From NCBI GenBank assembly GCA_038040485.1, contig JBBPIE010000003.1:124001-188000 (forward strand): a DNA stretch of 64,000 nucleotides, given 5' to 3'. The position numbers and the translations under genes were made by a program. Positions 1-9,677 of this stretch are shown here, one piece after another; the stretch's first letter is position 1; the number at the start of each line of letters is the position of its first letter. Under the pieces are notes generated by a model that was not told where the DNA came from, did not search any database, and saw only the letters and a program-made list of their open reading frames with translations. This DNA comes from Onstottus_B arcticum (GTDB lineage: Bacteria > Acidobacteriota > Blastocatellia > UBA7656).

Positions 1-178
1 GAGTAGAATCCATGAGCGGCGAATGTCCGGATCGCTGACTGCCCGCTTTGCCTACGAGGTGGGGATCTCAGTTGTCGGTTCCGCTTAGGCAAACCATTGA
101 TCCTTCCTAGCGATGATCACTGATACGCCCGGAGTGAGTATTACGACCACGGTTGAGCGCTCCTTCGCGGTAGTGTTA

Positions 179-2188
179 ATGTCGGTGCCTGCGAGTTTAT
201 GGATGGCAGACCAACGAGACCACGCAAACCTGATCTGGCAGATTGCTGACTTGCTCCGCGGACCATACCGTCCTCCGCAGTACGAGCGGGTCATGCTCCC
301 AATGACCGTGCTGCGCCGATTCGACTGCGTGCTTGAGCCGACCAAGGCCGCCGTGCTAAGGAAACTCGAACAGGTAAAGGACAAATACAAAGACGAAGCG
401 CTGGACAAGGTCTTGAACAAGGCCGCCGGTCAGCGTTTCCACAATCATTCACCGCTAACATTTGAGAAACTCAAGGGCGATCCTGACAACATAGAAAAAC
501 ACCTAGTCAGTTACATCAAGGGATTCTCATCCAACGTCCGCACTATCTTTGACTTTTTCGAGTTCGAGAACGAAATCGAGAGGATGCGCGAAGCGAACAT
601 TCTCTATCTTGTGGTTTCCAAGTTCTGCGATGTAGACCTGCACCCGGACGAGGTGCCGAATGAGCAGATGGGGTTGATGTTCGAAAACCTCATCCGCCGC
701 TTCAATGAATTGGCTAATGAGACCGCGGGCGATCACTTCACACCGCGCGAGGTTATCCGGTTGATGGTTAACATCCTGTTCATCAACGACGACCATCTGC
801 TGGCCACGCCCGGCACTGTGCGGAAGCTGCTCGACCCAGCCTGTGGAACAGGCGGCATGTTGGCCGAAGCCCAAAACTACCTGCGCGATCATCATCCCGA
901 AGCGAGGCTCTATGTCTTCGGCCAGGACTACAACAAGCGCGCCTTTGCGACCGCGGCGTCCGACATGCTCATGAAGCAAGTGGACCACAACGGTGGCGGC
1001 GACAATGTCCGCTTCGGCGACAGTTTCACCGAAGACCATTTCCCTGATGACACCTTCGACTATTTGCTCACGAACCCACCATTTGGTGTGGACTGGAAGA
1101 AGCAGTACAGAGAGATCGAGGACGAGCACAAGAAGCGCGGATTCGCTGGCCGCTTTGGAGCTGGTCTGCCCCGCGTCAACGATGGTTCGCTCCTTTTCCT
1201 CCAGCATATGATCAGCAAGTTTGAGCCGGTGTTGCCGAAGCAACAAAAGCACGGCTCGCGCCTCGCCATCGTCTTCAGCGGTTCGCCGCTCTTCACGGGC
1301 GGCGCGGGTTCCGGAGAAAGCGACATACGCAAGTGGATCATCGAGAATGACTGGCTCGAAGCCGTCATCGCGTTGCCGGAGCAGATGTTCTACAACACCG
1401 GCATCGGCACCTACGTCTGGATCGTCACCAATCGCAAGGAGAAACGCCGCAAGGGCAGGATTCAGCTTCTTGACGCCCGCGAGAAGTGGCAACCCGGTGG
1501 CAGCGAAGACAGCAAGCGGAGCCTTGGAGACAAACGGCGTTATATGTCAGGGCAGGATATCGCCGAAGTCGTCAGAATCTACGGGCGCTTTACTCAGGGC
1601 GACGTGTCGAAGATTTTCGATGATGCAGACTTCGGCTACACGCGCGTCACCATCGAGCGCCCGTTGCGGTTGCGCTACAAGATGACCGTCGAGGATAAGG
1701 CCCGTTTTCTCAACGCCTGCCCCCAACTGCTCGACGACGTACAGGCCATTGACAAGGCGATTGGCCGCAAGCCTCAGCCAAACTGGAACCACGTTTGGCG
1801 GCGGATCGAAGACTTGCTTCGCGAGCGCAAGTCTCGTTGGAAATCTCCCGAACAAAAACTCTTCCGCATTGTCTTTACACAAAAGGCCCCGGAAGCCGAG
1901 CCGGTTGCGAAAGCCGGGCACAACGAAGGCTACGAACCCGACGCCGACTTGCGGGATTTCGAGAATGTCCCCCTCAAGGACGACATAGACGTTTACTTTG
2001 AGCGTGAGGTGCTGCCCTACGTGCCCGACGCTTGGATGGAGCGCAGCAAAGATAAGGTGGGCTACGAGATCAATTTCAATCGCCACTTCTATCGTTACAC
2101 GCCGCCGCGACCGCTTGAGGAAATTGACGCCGACCTCAAACGAGCGGAAGACGAAATCATGCAGTTCCTCAAGGAGGTCACTACATGA
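179..2188 (+). CDS. hsdM: Type I restriction-modification methyltransferase subunit HsdM
   Basis: Modification subunit of a type I restriction system; it transfers a methyl group from SAM to adenine N6 within the site chosen by HsdS. Seen: an N-terminal HsdM helical region (ANLIWQIADLLRG), SAM motif I DPACGTGG at about residue 218, and catalytic motif NPPF at about residue 299, followed by a long C-terminal extension. In-frame ATGs lie at 113, 179 and 203 and none has a convincing ribosome site; the family's usual N-terminus fits 179 or 203 best. It overlaps hsdS by four bases (ATGA), so the two are translationally coupled. It is the first gene of a co-directional run through hsdR. Confidence 0.95.
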   Translation: MSVPASLWMADQRDHANLIWQIADLLRGPYRPPQYERVMLPMTVLRRFDCVLEPTKAAVLRKLEQVKDKYKDEALDKVLNKAAGQRFHNHSPLTFEKLKGDPDNIEKHLVSYIKGFSSNVRTIFDFFEFENEIERMREANILYLVVSKFCDVDLHPDEVPNEQMGLMFENLIRRFNELANETAGDHFTPREVIRLMVNILFINDDHLLATPGTVRKLLDPACGTGGMLAEAQNYLRDHHPEARLYVFGQDYNKRAFATAASDMLMKQVDHNGGGDNVRFGDSFTEDHFPDDTFDYLLTNPPFGVDWKKQYREIEDEHKKRGFAGRFGAGLPRVNDGSLLFLQHMISKFEPVLPKQQKHGSRLAIVFSGSPLFTGGAGSGESDIRKWIIENDWLEAVIALPEQMFYNTGIGTYVWIVTNRKEKRRKGRIQLLDAREKWQPGGSEDSKRSLGDKRRYMSGQDIAEVVRIYGRFTQGDVSKIFDDADFGYTRVTIERPLRLRYKMTVEDKARFLNACPQLLDDVQAIDKAIGRKPQPNWNHVWRRIEDLLRERKSRWKSPEQKLFRIVFTQKAPEAEPVAKAGHNEGYEPDADLRDFENVPLKDDIDVYFEREVLPYVPDAWMERSKDKVGYEINFNRHFYRYTPPRPLEEIDADLKRAEDEIMQFLKEVTT

Positions 2189-3399
2189 CTCACGGCGCCG
2201 ACGCAACTCGAGTTCGATTGAAGTACCTCGCCCACATTGAGATGGGCCAGTCACCTCCTTCTGCTGACTACACTTCGTCACCCGGAGATGGACTCCCATT
2301 TCTGCAGGGAACAGCTGATTTTGGGACGCTGCATCCTCAACCCCGTACTTTCTGTGTTTCACCAACAAAGCTCGCTGCTGCCGGAGACATCCTGTTCTCT
2401 GTACGCGCACCGGTCGGCGAGTTAAATCTCGCTGACCGTGACGTCGGAATCGGCCGCGGGTTATGTGCTGTTCAGCCGGACAGACTACATGTCGGGTTCA
2501 CGTGGTGGGCACTTCACGAGGCGAGGGATCAGCTCAACTACGTTTCAACCGGAAGTACCTATGAAGCGGTCGCCACTGAGGATGTCAGTAACCTACGCGT
2601 TTGCTACCCAACCTCTCGTAGTCAGCAGTCAATCTCAGCCTACTTGGATACAGAGACGGCGCGGCTGGACGGTTTAGTAGCTTCGAAAGAGCGGATGTTA
2701 GGTCTGATGGCGGAGAAGCGTAGGGCGCTCATCACCCATGCCGTGACACGCGGCGTTGACGGCCTCTCCCTCCGCGACTCCGGCATCCCCTGGGTTGGGC
2801 AAATCCCAGCACAGTGGGAGTCGCGCCGCATTGCGCAGCTGTTTCGGGAACGTGACGAACGAGGGGAGCCAGACCTACCCCTGTTGGAGGTATCAATCAA
2901 AGCTGGAGTCGTTCTGCGAGAGTTTTCAGATGACCGGATCGAGAGCACCGCAGCCGACTTCAACAGCTACAAGGTCGCCCGGAAAGGTGACGTAGTCTTC
3001 AACAAGATGCGCATGTGGCAAGGGGCCGTTGGCGTTGCGCCCGAAGACGGATTGGTGAGCCCCGACTACACGGTAGCAGATCCGCTTGGGCCACTGTCAT
3101 CATCCTATGCCGGTCAACTCTTTCGGACGGATATGTTCAGCGCGGAGTGTGCGCGCCACTCACACGGAATCGTCTGGGATCGCTTGAGGCTATATTGGGA
3201 TGGGTTTCGAGACATAGTGGTTCCGCTTCCTAGCAGGGACGAACAAGACTCCATCGTCGCGCACGTTTCGTCCGAAGCCGCGAAGCTAGATGCCCTGCAC
3301 TCGGCGACAGTACGCACCATCGCCTTGATCAAAGAACGACGTAGTGCGCTCATTACTTCCGCTGTAACTGGGCAGTTGAGTAATTTGGAGGCCGTATGA
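2185..3399 (+). CDS. hsdS: Type I restriction-modification specificity subunit HsdS
   Basis: DNA-recognition subunit that sets the bipartite target of the HsdM and HsdR complexes. The protein has the expected two-fold architecture: target recognition domain 1 (about residues 1-150), a central conserved helical spacer (LDTETARLDGLV ... RRALITHAVTRG), target recognition domain 2 (about 200-350), and a distal copy of the helical spacer (AKLDALHSATVR ... RRSALITSAVTGQL). The repeated RR(A/S)ALIT motif is diagnostic of the family. The length of 404 residues is normal. The start overlaps the hsdM stop and the stop overlaps the next ATPase start by four bases, so all these genes look like one transcript. 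Confidence 0.95.
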   Translation: MTHGADATRVRLKYLAHIEMGQSPPSADYTSSPGDGLPFLQGTADFGTLHPQPRTFCVSPTKLAAAGDILFSVRAPVGELNLADRDVGIGRGLCAVQPDRLHVGFTWWALHEARDQLNYVSTGSTYEAVATEDVSNLRVCYPTSRSQQSISAYLDTETARLDGLVASKERMLGLMAEKRRALITHAVTRGVDGLSLRDSGIPWVGQIPAQWESRRIAQLFRERDERGEPDLPLLEVSIKAGVVLREFSDDRIESTAADFNSYKVARKGDVVFNKMRMWQGAVGVAPEDGLVSPDYTVADPLGPLSSSYAGQLFRTDMFSAECARHSHGIVWDRLRLYWDGFRDIVVPLPSRDEQDSIVAHVSSEAAKLDALHSATVRTIALIKERRSALITSAVTGQLSNLEAV

Positions 3400-4718
3400 A
3401 CATTAAGCGCCTCGAGCTTACCCGGATTCGCGCTTTCGGGCAGGCCGAGTTCGACTTTACACCCGGTATGAATCTGATTGTAGGCGTGAACGGCGTTGGC
3501 AAAACTACGGTTCTTGACTCAGTGAGAATTTGCCTTTCAAGAATCCTCCCTAAGATTACGGCTTCACGAAGCAAACCTGATTCGTTTGAAACCGAGGATA
3601 TAAGAGGCAATCTGTCGTCATTAACGGCCAAACTCACCTTTGAGGTTGGAAAGCAAGGATTTCAGTATATTCGTCACCAGCCACGTGTAGAGATAGTTCT
3701 TCCAACGAGGAAAACGATTGCTCCTCAAACGCGTGAGCTTCTTGACCAGCGTCTGAAAGGACCTGGGAAGCTTCGAAAGAGAATACGGCAACTCGAGGAA
3801 ACCGCAGACGCGCCAGATCTAGATACCTTCATTCCAGATCTTAACGAATTGCAAACGGCTATCAGATCGTCACAAGTGCATCCGATAGGTATCTACTTCT
3901 CAACACGCCGGTCTCTCGTGTCGGACGCCACTTCGTCCGCTGGAAAGATAGCGAGTGAGGAATCAGTCGCCTTCGCTGAGGCGTTAAGCAGTCGCGAGTT
4001 GCGCCTGGCCGAGCTTGCACACTGGATGCATGCACAGGCAGTACAGGCAAGGGACTACCTTCCTGCCGAAAGGCACCTAGCCGCGTTGCGGCGCGCCGCT
4101 AAGGTTTTCCTCCCAGATTGTAAGAACCTTCGCGCGGAAACCTCGCCAAAACCTCGGTTGCTCGTTGATAAGGGACGCATAACACTTGACGTTCGACAGC
4201 TCTCGGACGGCGAGCGGGGCTTGTTAGCGCTTGTGTTAGACATCGCCCGCAGGCTTTCACAGGCAAACCCCGGTCTGTCTGATCCGGTGAAGCAGGGGAA
4301 GGCCGTCGTGTTGATAGATGAGCTTGATCTGCACCTGCATCCAAAGTGGCAACGGACCATTGTCGAACGGCTCACAACGACGTTCCACCACTGCCAGTTT
4401 ATCGCCACAACCCATTCGCCTCAGGTTGTAGCGGCGGTCGAACCTGAGCAAGTGTTCTTACTGACGGACATGGGCGTGTTGCGCCCAGATCGAACACTTG
4501 GAATGGACTCGAACTGGATTCTGCGCCATCTAATGGAAGCTGATGATCGGCCCCTTCGGGCAGCAGGAGCCATCAAGAGTATTGAGAAACTGATTGACGG
4601 GCGCAACTTCAAGAAAGCTCGAACGGCAATCGCCACAGCAAAGAAAGAGGGATGGGATCTTCCTGAATGGTCTGTGCTGGAAGCTCGGATGGCACGAATG
4701 GAGCTACTTGAGAAATGA
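3396..4718 (+). CDS. ptuA: AAA/ABC-type ATPase, Septu-like (PtuA-type) defence protein
   Basis: Predicted ATPase of the OLD/SMC-like class. Seen: Walker A GVNGVGKTT at residues 30-38 right after the first strand, an ABC-type signature LSDGERG at about 268, Walker B VVLIDELDLHLHP at about 303, and a switch histidine in ATTHSPQV at about 336. This is the arrangement of ATPases such as PtuA. The next gene, overlapping by four bases, encodes an HNH protein of the family found with such ATPases in Septu and some retron systems. By analogy, this ATPase would sense or gate the nuclease. Its place between hsdS and hsdR, with coupled overlaps on both sides, argues it is co-expressed with restriction. 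The PtuA name is inferred from the pair, not from an alignment. Confidence 0.8.
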   Translation: MNIKRLELTRIRAFGQAEFDFTPGMNLIVGVNGVGKTTVLDSVRICLSRILPKITASRSKPDSFETEDIRGNLSSLTAKLTFEVGKQGFQYIRHQPRVEIVLPTRKTIAPQTRELLDQRLKGPGKLRKRIRQLEETADAPDLDTFIPDLNELQTAIRSSQVHPIGIYFSTRRSLVSDATSSAGKIASEESVAFAEALSSRELRLAELAHWMHAQAVQARDYLPAERHLAALRRAAKVFLPDCKNLRAETSPKPRLLVDKGRITLDVRQLSDGERGLLALVLDIARRLSQANPGLSDPVKQGKAVVLIDELDLHLHPKWQRTIVERLTTTFHHCQFIATTHSPQVVAAVEPEQVFLLTDMGVLRPDRTLGMDSNWILRHLMEADDRPLRAAGAIKSIEKLIDGRNFKKARTAIATAKKEGWDLPEWSVLEARMARMELLEK

Positions 4719-5425
4719 AGTACATAAAGAAAGCGGGGGCTCCTCACAGCTATCGAATTTGGTATAAGCAGGTTTGCGGCACTCAGGATGAAGATTTTCG
4801 CGAATTAAAGAATCCTGTGAAAGCCGATCTACAAAGGGGCTTACTCAAGGAACAGGGCTGGCTTTGCGCTTACACGATGCACCGCATAGACTCTCACAAC
4901 TCTCACATTGAGCATATAAAGCCGGAATCACTCTGCCGGGCACACCAACGGGGGTCAGATCTTTACTACGAGAACTTGGTTGCTTGCTTTCCGCGCGATG
5001 GAATGAAAAGGGAAAATCGGTATGGAGCACCAAAGAAGGACGATTGGTGGGAAGAAGATGGGGCGGATTTTGTATCACCGCTACACCCTGCTTGCGAGAA
5101 ACACTTTAGCTTCGCTTTGGATGGAGAGATTACGGCAGTTAATAACCACCGTGCTGCGCTTGCGACCATTAAAGTTCTCGCTCTTTGTCACCCAAGCCTG
5201 ACTGATGATCGCAAGAGGGTTATTGCAGAAGTTCTCTATGGACCGAAGGGGGATGACCCGCTTTCGCTTGCCAAGGCGGATCAGATAAAAGCGAATATCT
5301 GCACCAGAAGCAGCGATGGGCGCTTCTATGAGTTTTGTGTTGCAATCCGAAACGCACTTGATGAGTATCTGAGGAATCTGCAAAAAGCTAAACGCCGAAG
5401 GAGGTTTGCCCATAGGAAACGCTGA
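4715..5425 (+). CDS. ptuB: HNH endonuclease, Septu-like (PtuB-type, retron-associated HNH family)
   Basis: Predicted HNH nuclease of 236 residues. Seen: an N-terminal segment with LLKEQGWLCAYTMHRI, the first HNH strand with histidines in SHIEHIKPES (about residues 63-72), and the central asparagine in YYENLVACFPRDG, followed by a helical C-terminus rich in Arg and Lys. The IEHIKP...NLV layout matches the HNH family repeatedly found beside PtuA-like ATPases and in retron defence loci. It overlaps the ATPase gene by four bases. The expected role is DNA or RNA cleavage when the ATPase partner is triggered by infection. The 224 bp between this stop and the likely hsdR start hold no supportable gene. 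Confidence 0.8.
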   Translation: MKYIKKAGAPHSYRIWYKQVCGTQDEDFRELKNPVKADLQRGLLKEQGWLCAYTMHRIDSHNSHIEHIKPESLCRAHQRGSDLYYENLVACFPRDGMKRENRYGAPKKDDWWEEDGADFVSPLHPACEKHFSFALDGEITAVNNHRAALATIKVLALCHPSLTDDRKRVIAEVLYGPKGDDPLSLAKADQIKANICTRSSDGRFYEFCVAIRNALDEYLRNLQKAKRRRRFAHRKR

Positions 5426-5649
5426 TATGTCGGCGAATTCTCCAATCCATTGTGAAAGAATGATAGCGCTTTGATGCGAGTTGAGATCAAACCGGAGTAG
5501 CTGAGTTTTGGGCGAGCGTGCGTGCGAGCTTCGACAGCTCAACGGAGAAGATCATAGATTCCTGACGTTTGATCGTGCTGGACATCAAGGCAATGACGCC
5601 GTTCGGGATGCTCCGCCAGAGAGCGCGCGGTTATCTTGGGCGTGCAACC

Positions 5650-8600
5650 ATGACACAAACAAACGAAGCCGCTTTCGAGACCGTTCTTGAGGCCCATCTT
5701 CTGGCCAATGGTTACGTGTCTCTTCCGCCCGAAGGTTTCGACCGCGAGCGAGCGATCTATCCCGACGCTGTGCTCATGTTCATCCGCGAGACCCAACCGA
5801 AGGAATGGGCGAAGCTTGAAGCGCTTCACGGCGAGAAGACCGGCGAACAAATCTTGAGCGACCTGTGCAAGTGGATGGACGCCAACGGCTCGCTGGCGAC
5901 GCTGCGCCACGGATTCAAATGCTATGGCCGAACTCTCCGCGTGGCGTTCTTCAAGGCGGCACACGGACTGAACCCGGAACTTGAAGCTCGCTACGCGGCG
6001 AATAGGATCGGCATAACTCGGCAACTACACTTCTCGCCGCGTTCAGAGAAGTCACTCGATGTCACGATCAGCCTGAACGGTATCCCGATCGTCACCGCCG
6101 AATTGAAGAACCCGATGACGGGTCAGACTATAGACAACGCGCTGTGGCAATACCGGCACGATCGCGACCCGCGTGAGCCCGTCTTCGAGTTCAAGCGGCG
6201 AACGCTGGTGCATTTCGCAATAGACACCGAAGCGGTGTTTATGACGACGCGGCTGGCGGGCACGGCGACCCATTTCCTGCCCTTCAATAAGGGCTGCGAT
6301 GGCGGGGCGGGTAATCCGCCCGACCCGACAGGCCGCACTTATCGCACGGCGTATCTATGGGAAGAGGTGTTGCAGCGGGACAGCCTCCTCGACTTGCTCG
6401 CGCGGTTCATTCACCTCCAGATCGAGGAGAAGCGCGATGACCAGGGACGCAAGGTGAAGAAGGAGACGATGATCTTCCCGCGTTATCACCAGCTTCAGGC
6501 TGTCCGCTCGCTGGTGGATGCGGCTCGGCGCGAGGGCGTTGGTAACAACTACCTTGTCGAGCACTCGGCGGGAAGCGGCAAGAGCAACACGATAGCCTGG
6601 CTCACACACCGGCTGGCCTCGCTGCACGACACGCACAATGAACGAGTTTTCGACAGCGTCATAGTGGTGACGGACCGAGTCGTGCTCGATCAGCAGTTGC
6701 AGGATACGATCTACCAATTCGAACACAAACGCGGCGTCGTGCAGAAAATCGATGAGAGATCGCGCCAACTCGCAGAGGCTCTTGAGAGCGCCGTGCCGAT
6801 TATCATTACAACGCAGCAGAAGTTCCCGTTCGTCTCGCGGCACTTGCTCAAGATGGCAGAGGACCGTGGCGAGAGCGGCGGCGGCACGCTACCGACTCGC
6901 CGTTGCGCGGTGATCATCGACGAAGCGCATAGCTCTCAGGGCGGCGATGCCGCTACCGAACTCAAGGGTGTGCTGGGCGGCGAAGCGCTGCAGAAGGAGG
7001 CACAACGGCAGGCAGCCGAAGAAGGGCTCGACGATATGGAAGAGTTGTTCCGCAGCATGGCCAAGCGTGGACGACAAGCGAATCTGAGCTTCTTTGCGTT
7101 CACCGCCACTCCGAAGCACAAGACGCTCGCGGTCTTTGGGCGCGACGGGGAGCCGAGCCACCGCTACACCATGCGTCAGGCAATCGAGGAACAGTTCATT
7201 CTGGATGTGCTGAAGCACTACACGACCTACGCCACCTATTACAAATTGATCAAGGCGTGCGAGGACGACCCGAATGTCGAGCGGAAGAAGGCGGCCAAGG
7301 CGCTGGCGCGTTTCATGAAGCTGCATCCGCACAACATCGCGCAAAAGACCGAGGTGATGGTCGAGCATTTCAACGCTGTGACTCGTCACAGAATTGGTGG
7401 TCGGGCCAAGGCGATGGTCGTGACGGGTTCTCGCATGGAGGCTGTGCGCTACAAGCAGAGCTTTGATCGCTACATAAAGAAAAAAGGGTATGCGATCAAG
7501 ACGCTTGTGGCTTTCTCGGGTACGGTGCAGGACGACAAGCTGAACAACGTGAGCTACGCGGAAGAGGGCATGAACCAGGGCATCAAAGAGAAGGAATTAC
7601 CCGAGAAGTTCGCGACGCAGGAATACCAGGTGCTCCTGGTGGCGGAGAAGTATCAAACCGGTTTCGACCAACCGCTCTTGCACACGATGTATGTGGACAA
7701 GAGGCTGGCAGGCATTCAGGCTGTGCAGACGCTCTCGCGGCTAAACCGAATGCACCCGTTCAAGGAAGACACGTTCGTCCTCGACTTTGTGAACGACCGC
7801 GAGGAGATTCGCGAAGCCTTCAAGACTTACTACGAAGGCGCCGAGATGGGCGGGGAGGTCGACCCCGCTGGCATGTATCAGCTCAAGGGTGAACTGGATG
7901 CTTCCGGCATCTATCTGAGCGAGGAAGTGGAACGCTTCTCCGCTGTCTACTTCAAACCTAAAGAGCGACAGAGCGCGGCGGATCATCAAGCAATGAATGC
8001 GGCCCTTGATCCGGCCGTATCGCGATTCGCAGCCCTCCAGCAAGAGAATGAAGACGAGGCTGAACTGTGGCGCGGGAAGCATAAAGCCTTTCGCAATCTC
8101 TATGGGTTCCTGAGCCAGATTATCCCTTACCAGGATTCGGACCTTGAGAAGCTCTACGTGTTTCTCCGATATCTCGGCTCAAAACTGCCAAGGCGGCGCA
8201 GCGGCCCGGCGTACCAGTTCGACGAAGAAGTGTTGCTGGAGTACTACCGGCTGCAGAAGATTGCTGAAGGTTCGATCAGCCTGAGCGAAGGTTATGGACG
8301 CCGATTGGACGGCCCGACCGAAGTCGGAACCGGGATGGTGCGAGAGAGCCCAGTGTTGTTGTCACGGCTCATCGACATCGTGAACGATAGGTTTGGGACT
8401 GATTTCAACCAAGCCGACCAGCTTTTCTTTGACCAAATCATCCAAGTAGCAATTGCTGATGAGGCACTCAAACAAGCGGCGGCGGTAAACCCCGGAGACA
8501 AATTCGAGTTGGTCTTCAAGAATCTGTTGGAAACGCTTTTTGTGGAACGCATGGACCAGAATGAGGAGATCTTCACCCGATTCATGAACGACGCTCCATT

Positions 8601-8667
8601 TCAAAAGCTTGTCACCAGTTGGCTGGCCTCAGAGGCGTATCGACAATTGCGGGGTGACTCGCCATGA
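5650..8667 (+). CDS. hsdR: Type I restriction endonuclease subunit HsdR
   Basis: Motor and nuclease subunit of the type I system; it translocates DNA by ATP hydrolysis and cuts it. Seen: an N-terminal PD-(D/E)xK-like nuclease with the ELK motif in TAELKNP (about residue 150), helicase motif I SAGSGKSN (about 304), motif II IIDEAHSSQ (about 422), motif III FTATPK (about 484), and later helicase motifs including VAEKYQTGFDQP and QTLSRLNRM. I prefer ATG 5650 (MTQTNEAAFE), which matches the usual N-terminus, over an upstream in-frame start at 5569. The C-terminal helical region, for assembly with HsdM, is complete. It is separated from the rest of the hsd genes by the Septu-like pair. Confidence 0.95.
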   Translation: MTQTNEAAFETVLEAHLLANGYVSLPPEGFDRERAIYPDAVLMFIRETQPKEWAKLEALHGEKTGEQILSDLCKWMDANGSLATLRHGFKCYGRTLRVAFFKAAHGLNPELEARYAANRIGITRQLHFSPRSEKSLDVTISLNGIPIVTAELKNPMTGQTIDNALWQYRHDRDPREPVFEFKRRTLVHFAIDTEAVFMTTRLAGTATHFLPFNKGCDGGAGNPPDPTGRTYRTAYLWEEVLQRDSLLDLLARFIHLQIEEKRDDQGRKVKKETMIFPRYHQLQAVRSLVDAARREGVGNNYLVEHSAGSGKSNTIAWLTHRLASLHDTHNERVFDSVIVVTDRVVLDQQLQDTIYQFEHKRGVVQKIDERSRQLAEALESAVPIIITTQQKFPFVSRHLLKMAEDRGESGGGTLPTRRCAVIIDEAHSSQGGDAATELKGVLGGEALQKEAQRQAAEEGLDDMEELFRSMAKRGRQANLSFFAFTATPKHKTLAVFGRDGEPSHRYTMRQAIEEQFILDVLKHYTTYATYYKLIKACEDDPNVERKKAAKALARFMKLHPHNIAQKTEVMVEHFNAVTRHRIGGRAKAMVVTGSRMEAVRYKQSFDRYIKKKGYAIKTLVAFSGTVQDDKLNNVSYAEEGMNQGIKEKELPEKFATQEYQVLLVAEKYQTGFDQPLLHTMYVDKRLAGIQAVQTLSRLNRMHPFKEDTFVLDFVNDREEIREAFKTYYEGAEMGGEVDPAGMYQLKGELDASGIYLSEEVERFSAVYFKPKERQSAADHQAMNAALDPAVSRFAALQQENEDEAELWRGKHKAFRNLYGFLSQIIPYQDSDLEKLYVFLRYLGSKLPRRRSGPAYQFDEEVLLEYYRLQKIAEGSISLSEGYGRRLDGPTEVGTGMVRESPVLLSRLIDIVNDRFGTDFNQADQLFFDQIIQVAIADEALKQAAAVNPGDKFELVFKNLLETLFVERMDQNEEIFTRFMNDAPFQKLVTSWLASEAYRQLRGDSP

Positions 8668-8767
8668 CTCGAACAGTTTGGTTGGTTTCCTTCCTCAAAC
8701 TGATACTCGCTTCCAAACGAGATGAGTCACGGTAGGCTGGGTTGATAGAGCATTGAGCATCCGCCGC

Positions 8768-9376
8768 TTAGTCCTTTACGATTCGGTCCGCGGCATGCTG
8801 ATGGTTGCGTTCAAGTTCCGCTGCAATACTTTCGATGACTGCTCTCTCAGCACTTGAGATCTTGGACCCAACTCCGAGAATGCCGCCCGACGCCGATGCG
8901 ACAAGCGTAGAGTACGAGACCAGGTCACGCTTGCCGGCTTCTTGCTCCTCAGGCGGCAACGATCGCAACAGAATCGAGATGATTCGAAGCGCCTCGCGGA
9001 AAAACTCCTCCGGGGGCGGCTTGTTCAGCCAAGCCGCAAGCTGGTCGTAGGCGGTGCTTCCCGATTCGATCCCACGAAGTCTTGCGACCTCGAATATCTG
9101 GTCGCGCTCACGGCTGGCGATTGCGCCGTCCGCCCAGGCCACAGCCACTAACGGAACTATGTACAGGAGGAGCACCGTGTCACGCGTGAAGCCAAGTTCC
9201 TGCAGATGACCCAGGACATCTTCGTCGGCCACGCCGATCACGTCCGCCAACTCTTTCCTCTCCGCCTCGAGCCTGAGCCGCTGCTTCATTTTTGCGAGCA
9301 GCTCCGCCTCTCTCTTTCGAAAGTACTCTTCTTCTTGTGATCGCCTGAAATCGGTAAAAGAATCACGGCTTGGCAT
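8768..9376 (-). CDS. TerB-like domain protein of unknown function
   Basis: A 202-residue protein with a charged, probably coiled-coil N-terminus (residues 5-45, rich in Glu, Arg and Lys) followed by a helical domain resembling TerB: LVAVAWADGAIASRERDQ (about 85-102) is the typical acidic motif of that fold. TerB-like proteins are linked to tellurite resistance and to membrane-associated stress responses; the reaction here is unknown. A good ribosome site (AAGGAGA) precedes the ATG. It points toward hsdR and away from the zinc-ribbon cluster to its right, whose SPFH protein is a plausible functional neighbour. Confidence 0.75.
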   Translation of the reverse strand: MPSRDSFTDFRRSQEEEYFRKREAELLAKMKQRLRLEAERKELADVIGVADEDVLGHLQELGFTRDTVLLLYIVPLVAVAWADGAIASRERDQIFEVARLRGIESGSTAYDQLAAWLNKPPPEEFFREALRIISILLRSLPPEEQEAGKRDLVSYSTLVASASGGILGVGSKISSAERAVIESIAAELERNHQHAADRIVKD

Positions 9377-9677
9377 TGCATCTCCTTCGACTCGATCTTA
9401 TGAATCTGACCAAAGCATCTTATCGTAGCATCGGCGAGACCGCGAGCCCGCTCCACAGTCATTCCGTTCGATTGCATTTCAAACTCCCGGTTGCAACTGC
9501 GGCGCGAAGGTGAAGCGCTCTCACGCTGCCGAACACCCGGATAAAGGGAGCACCGCGACATAGTGCTGACAACGGCCAGCCGACAACGTATAATCGGCGT
9601 GTCGCGCGGGTTAGATTCCTCGGAACACTTCATGATCGAAGCAATGGGTGATCTACTCGCTGAGGGAGCCAAAACAA

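Noticed and set aside
2..88. Open frame from the window edge to a TAG at 86-88, possibly the end of an upstream gene
   Set aside because: Too short (28 codons) and with no recognisable motif; cannot be supported without upstream sequence.
5426..5649. Short frames between the HNH gene and hsdR, including one joining hsdR in frame from 5569
   Set aside because: No ribosome site or motif. The hsdR family N-terminus begins at 5650.
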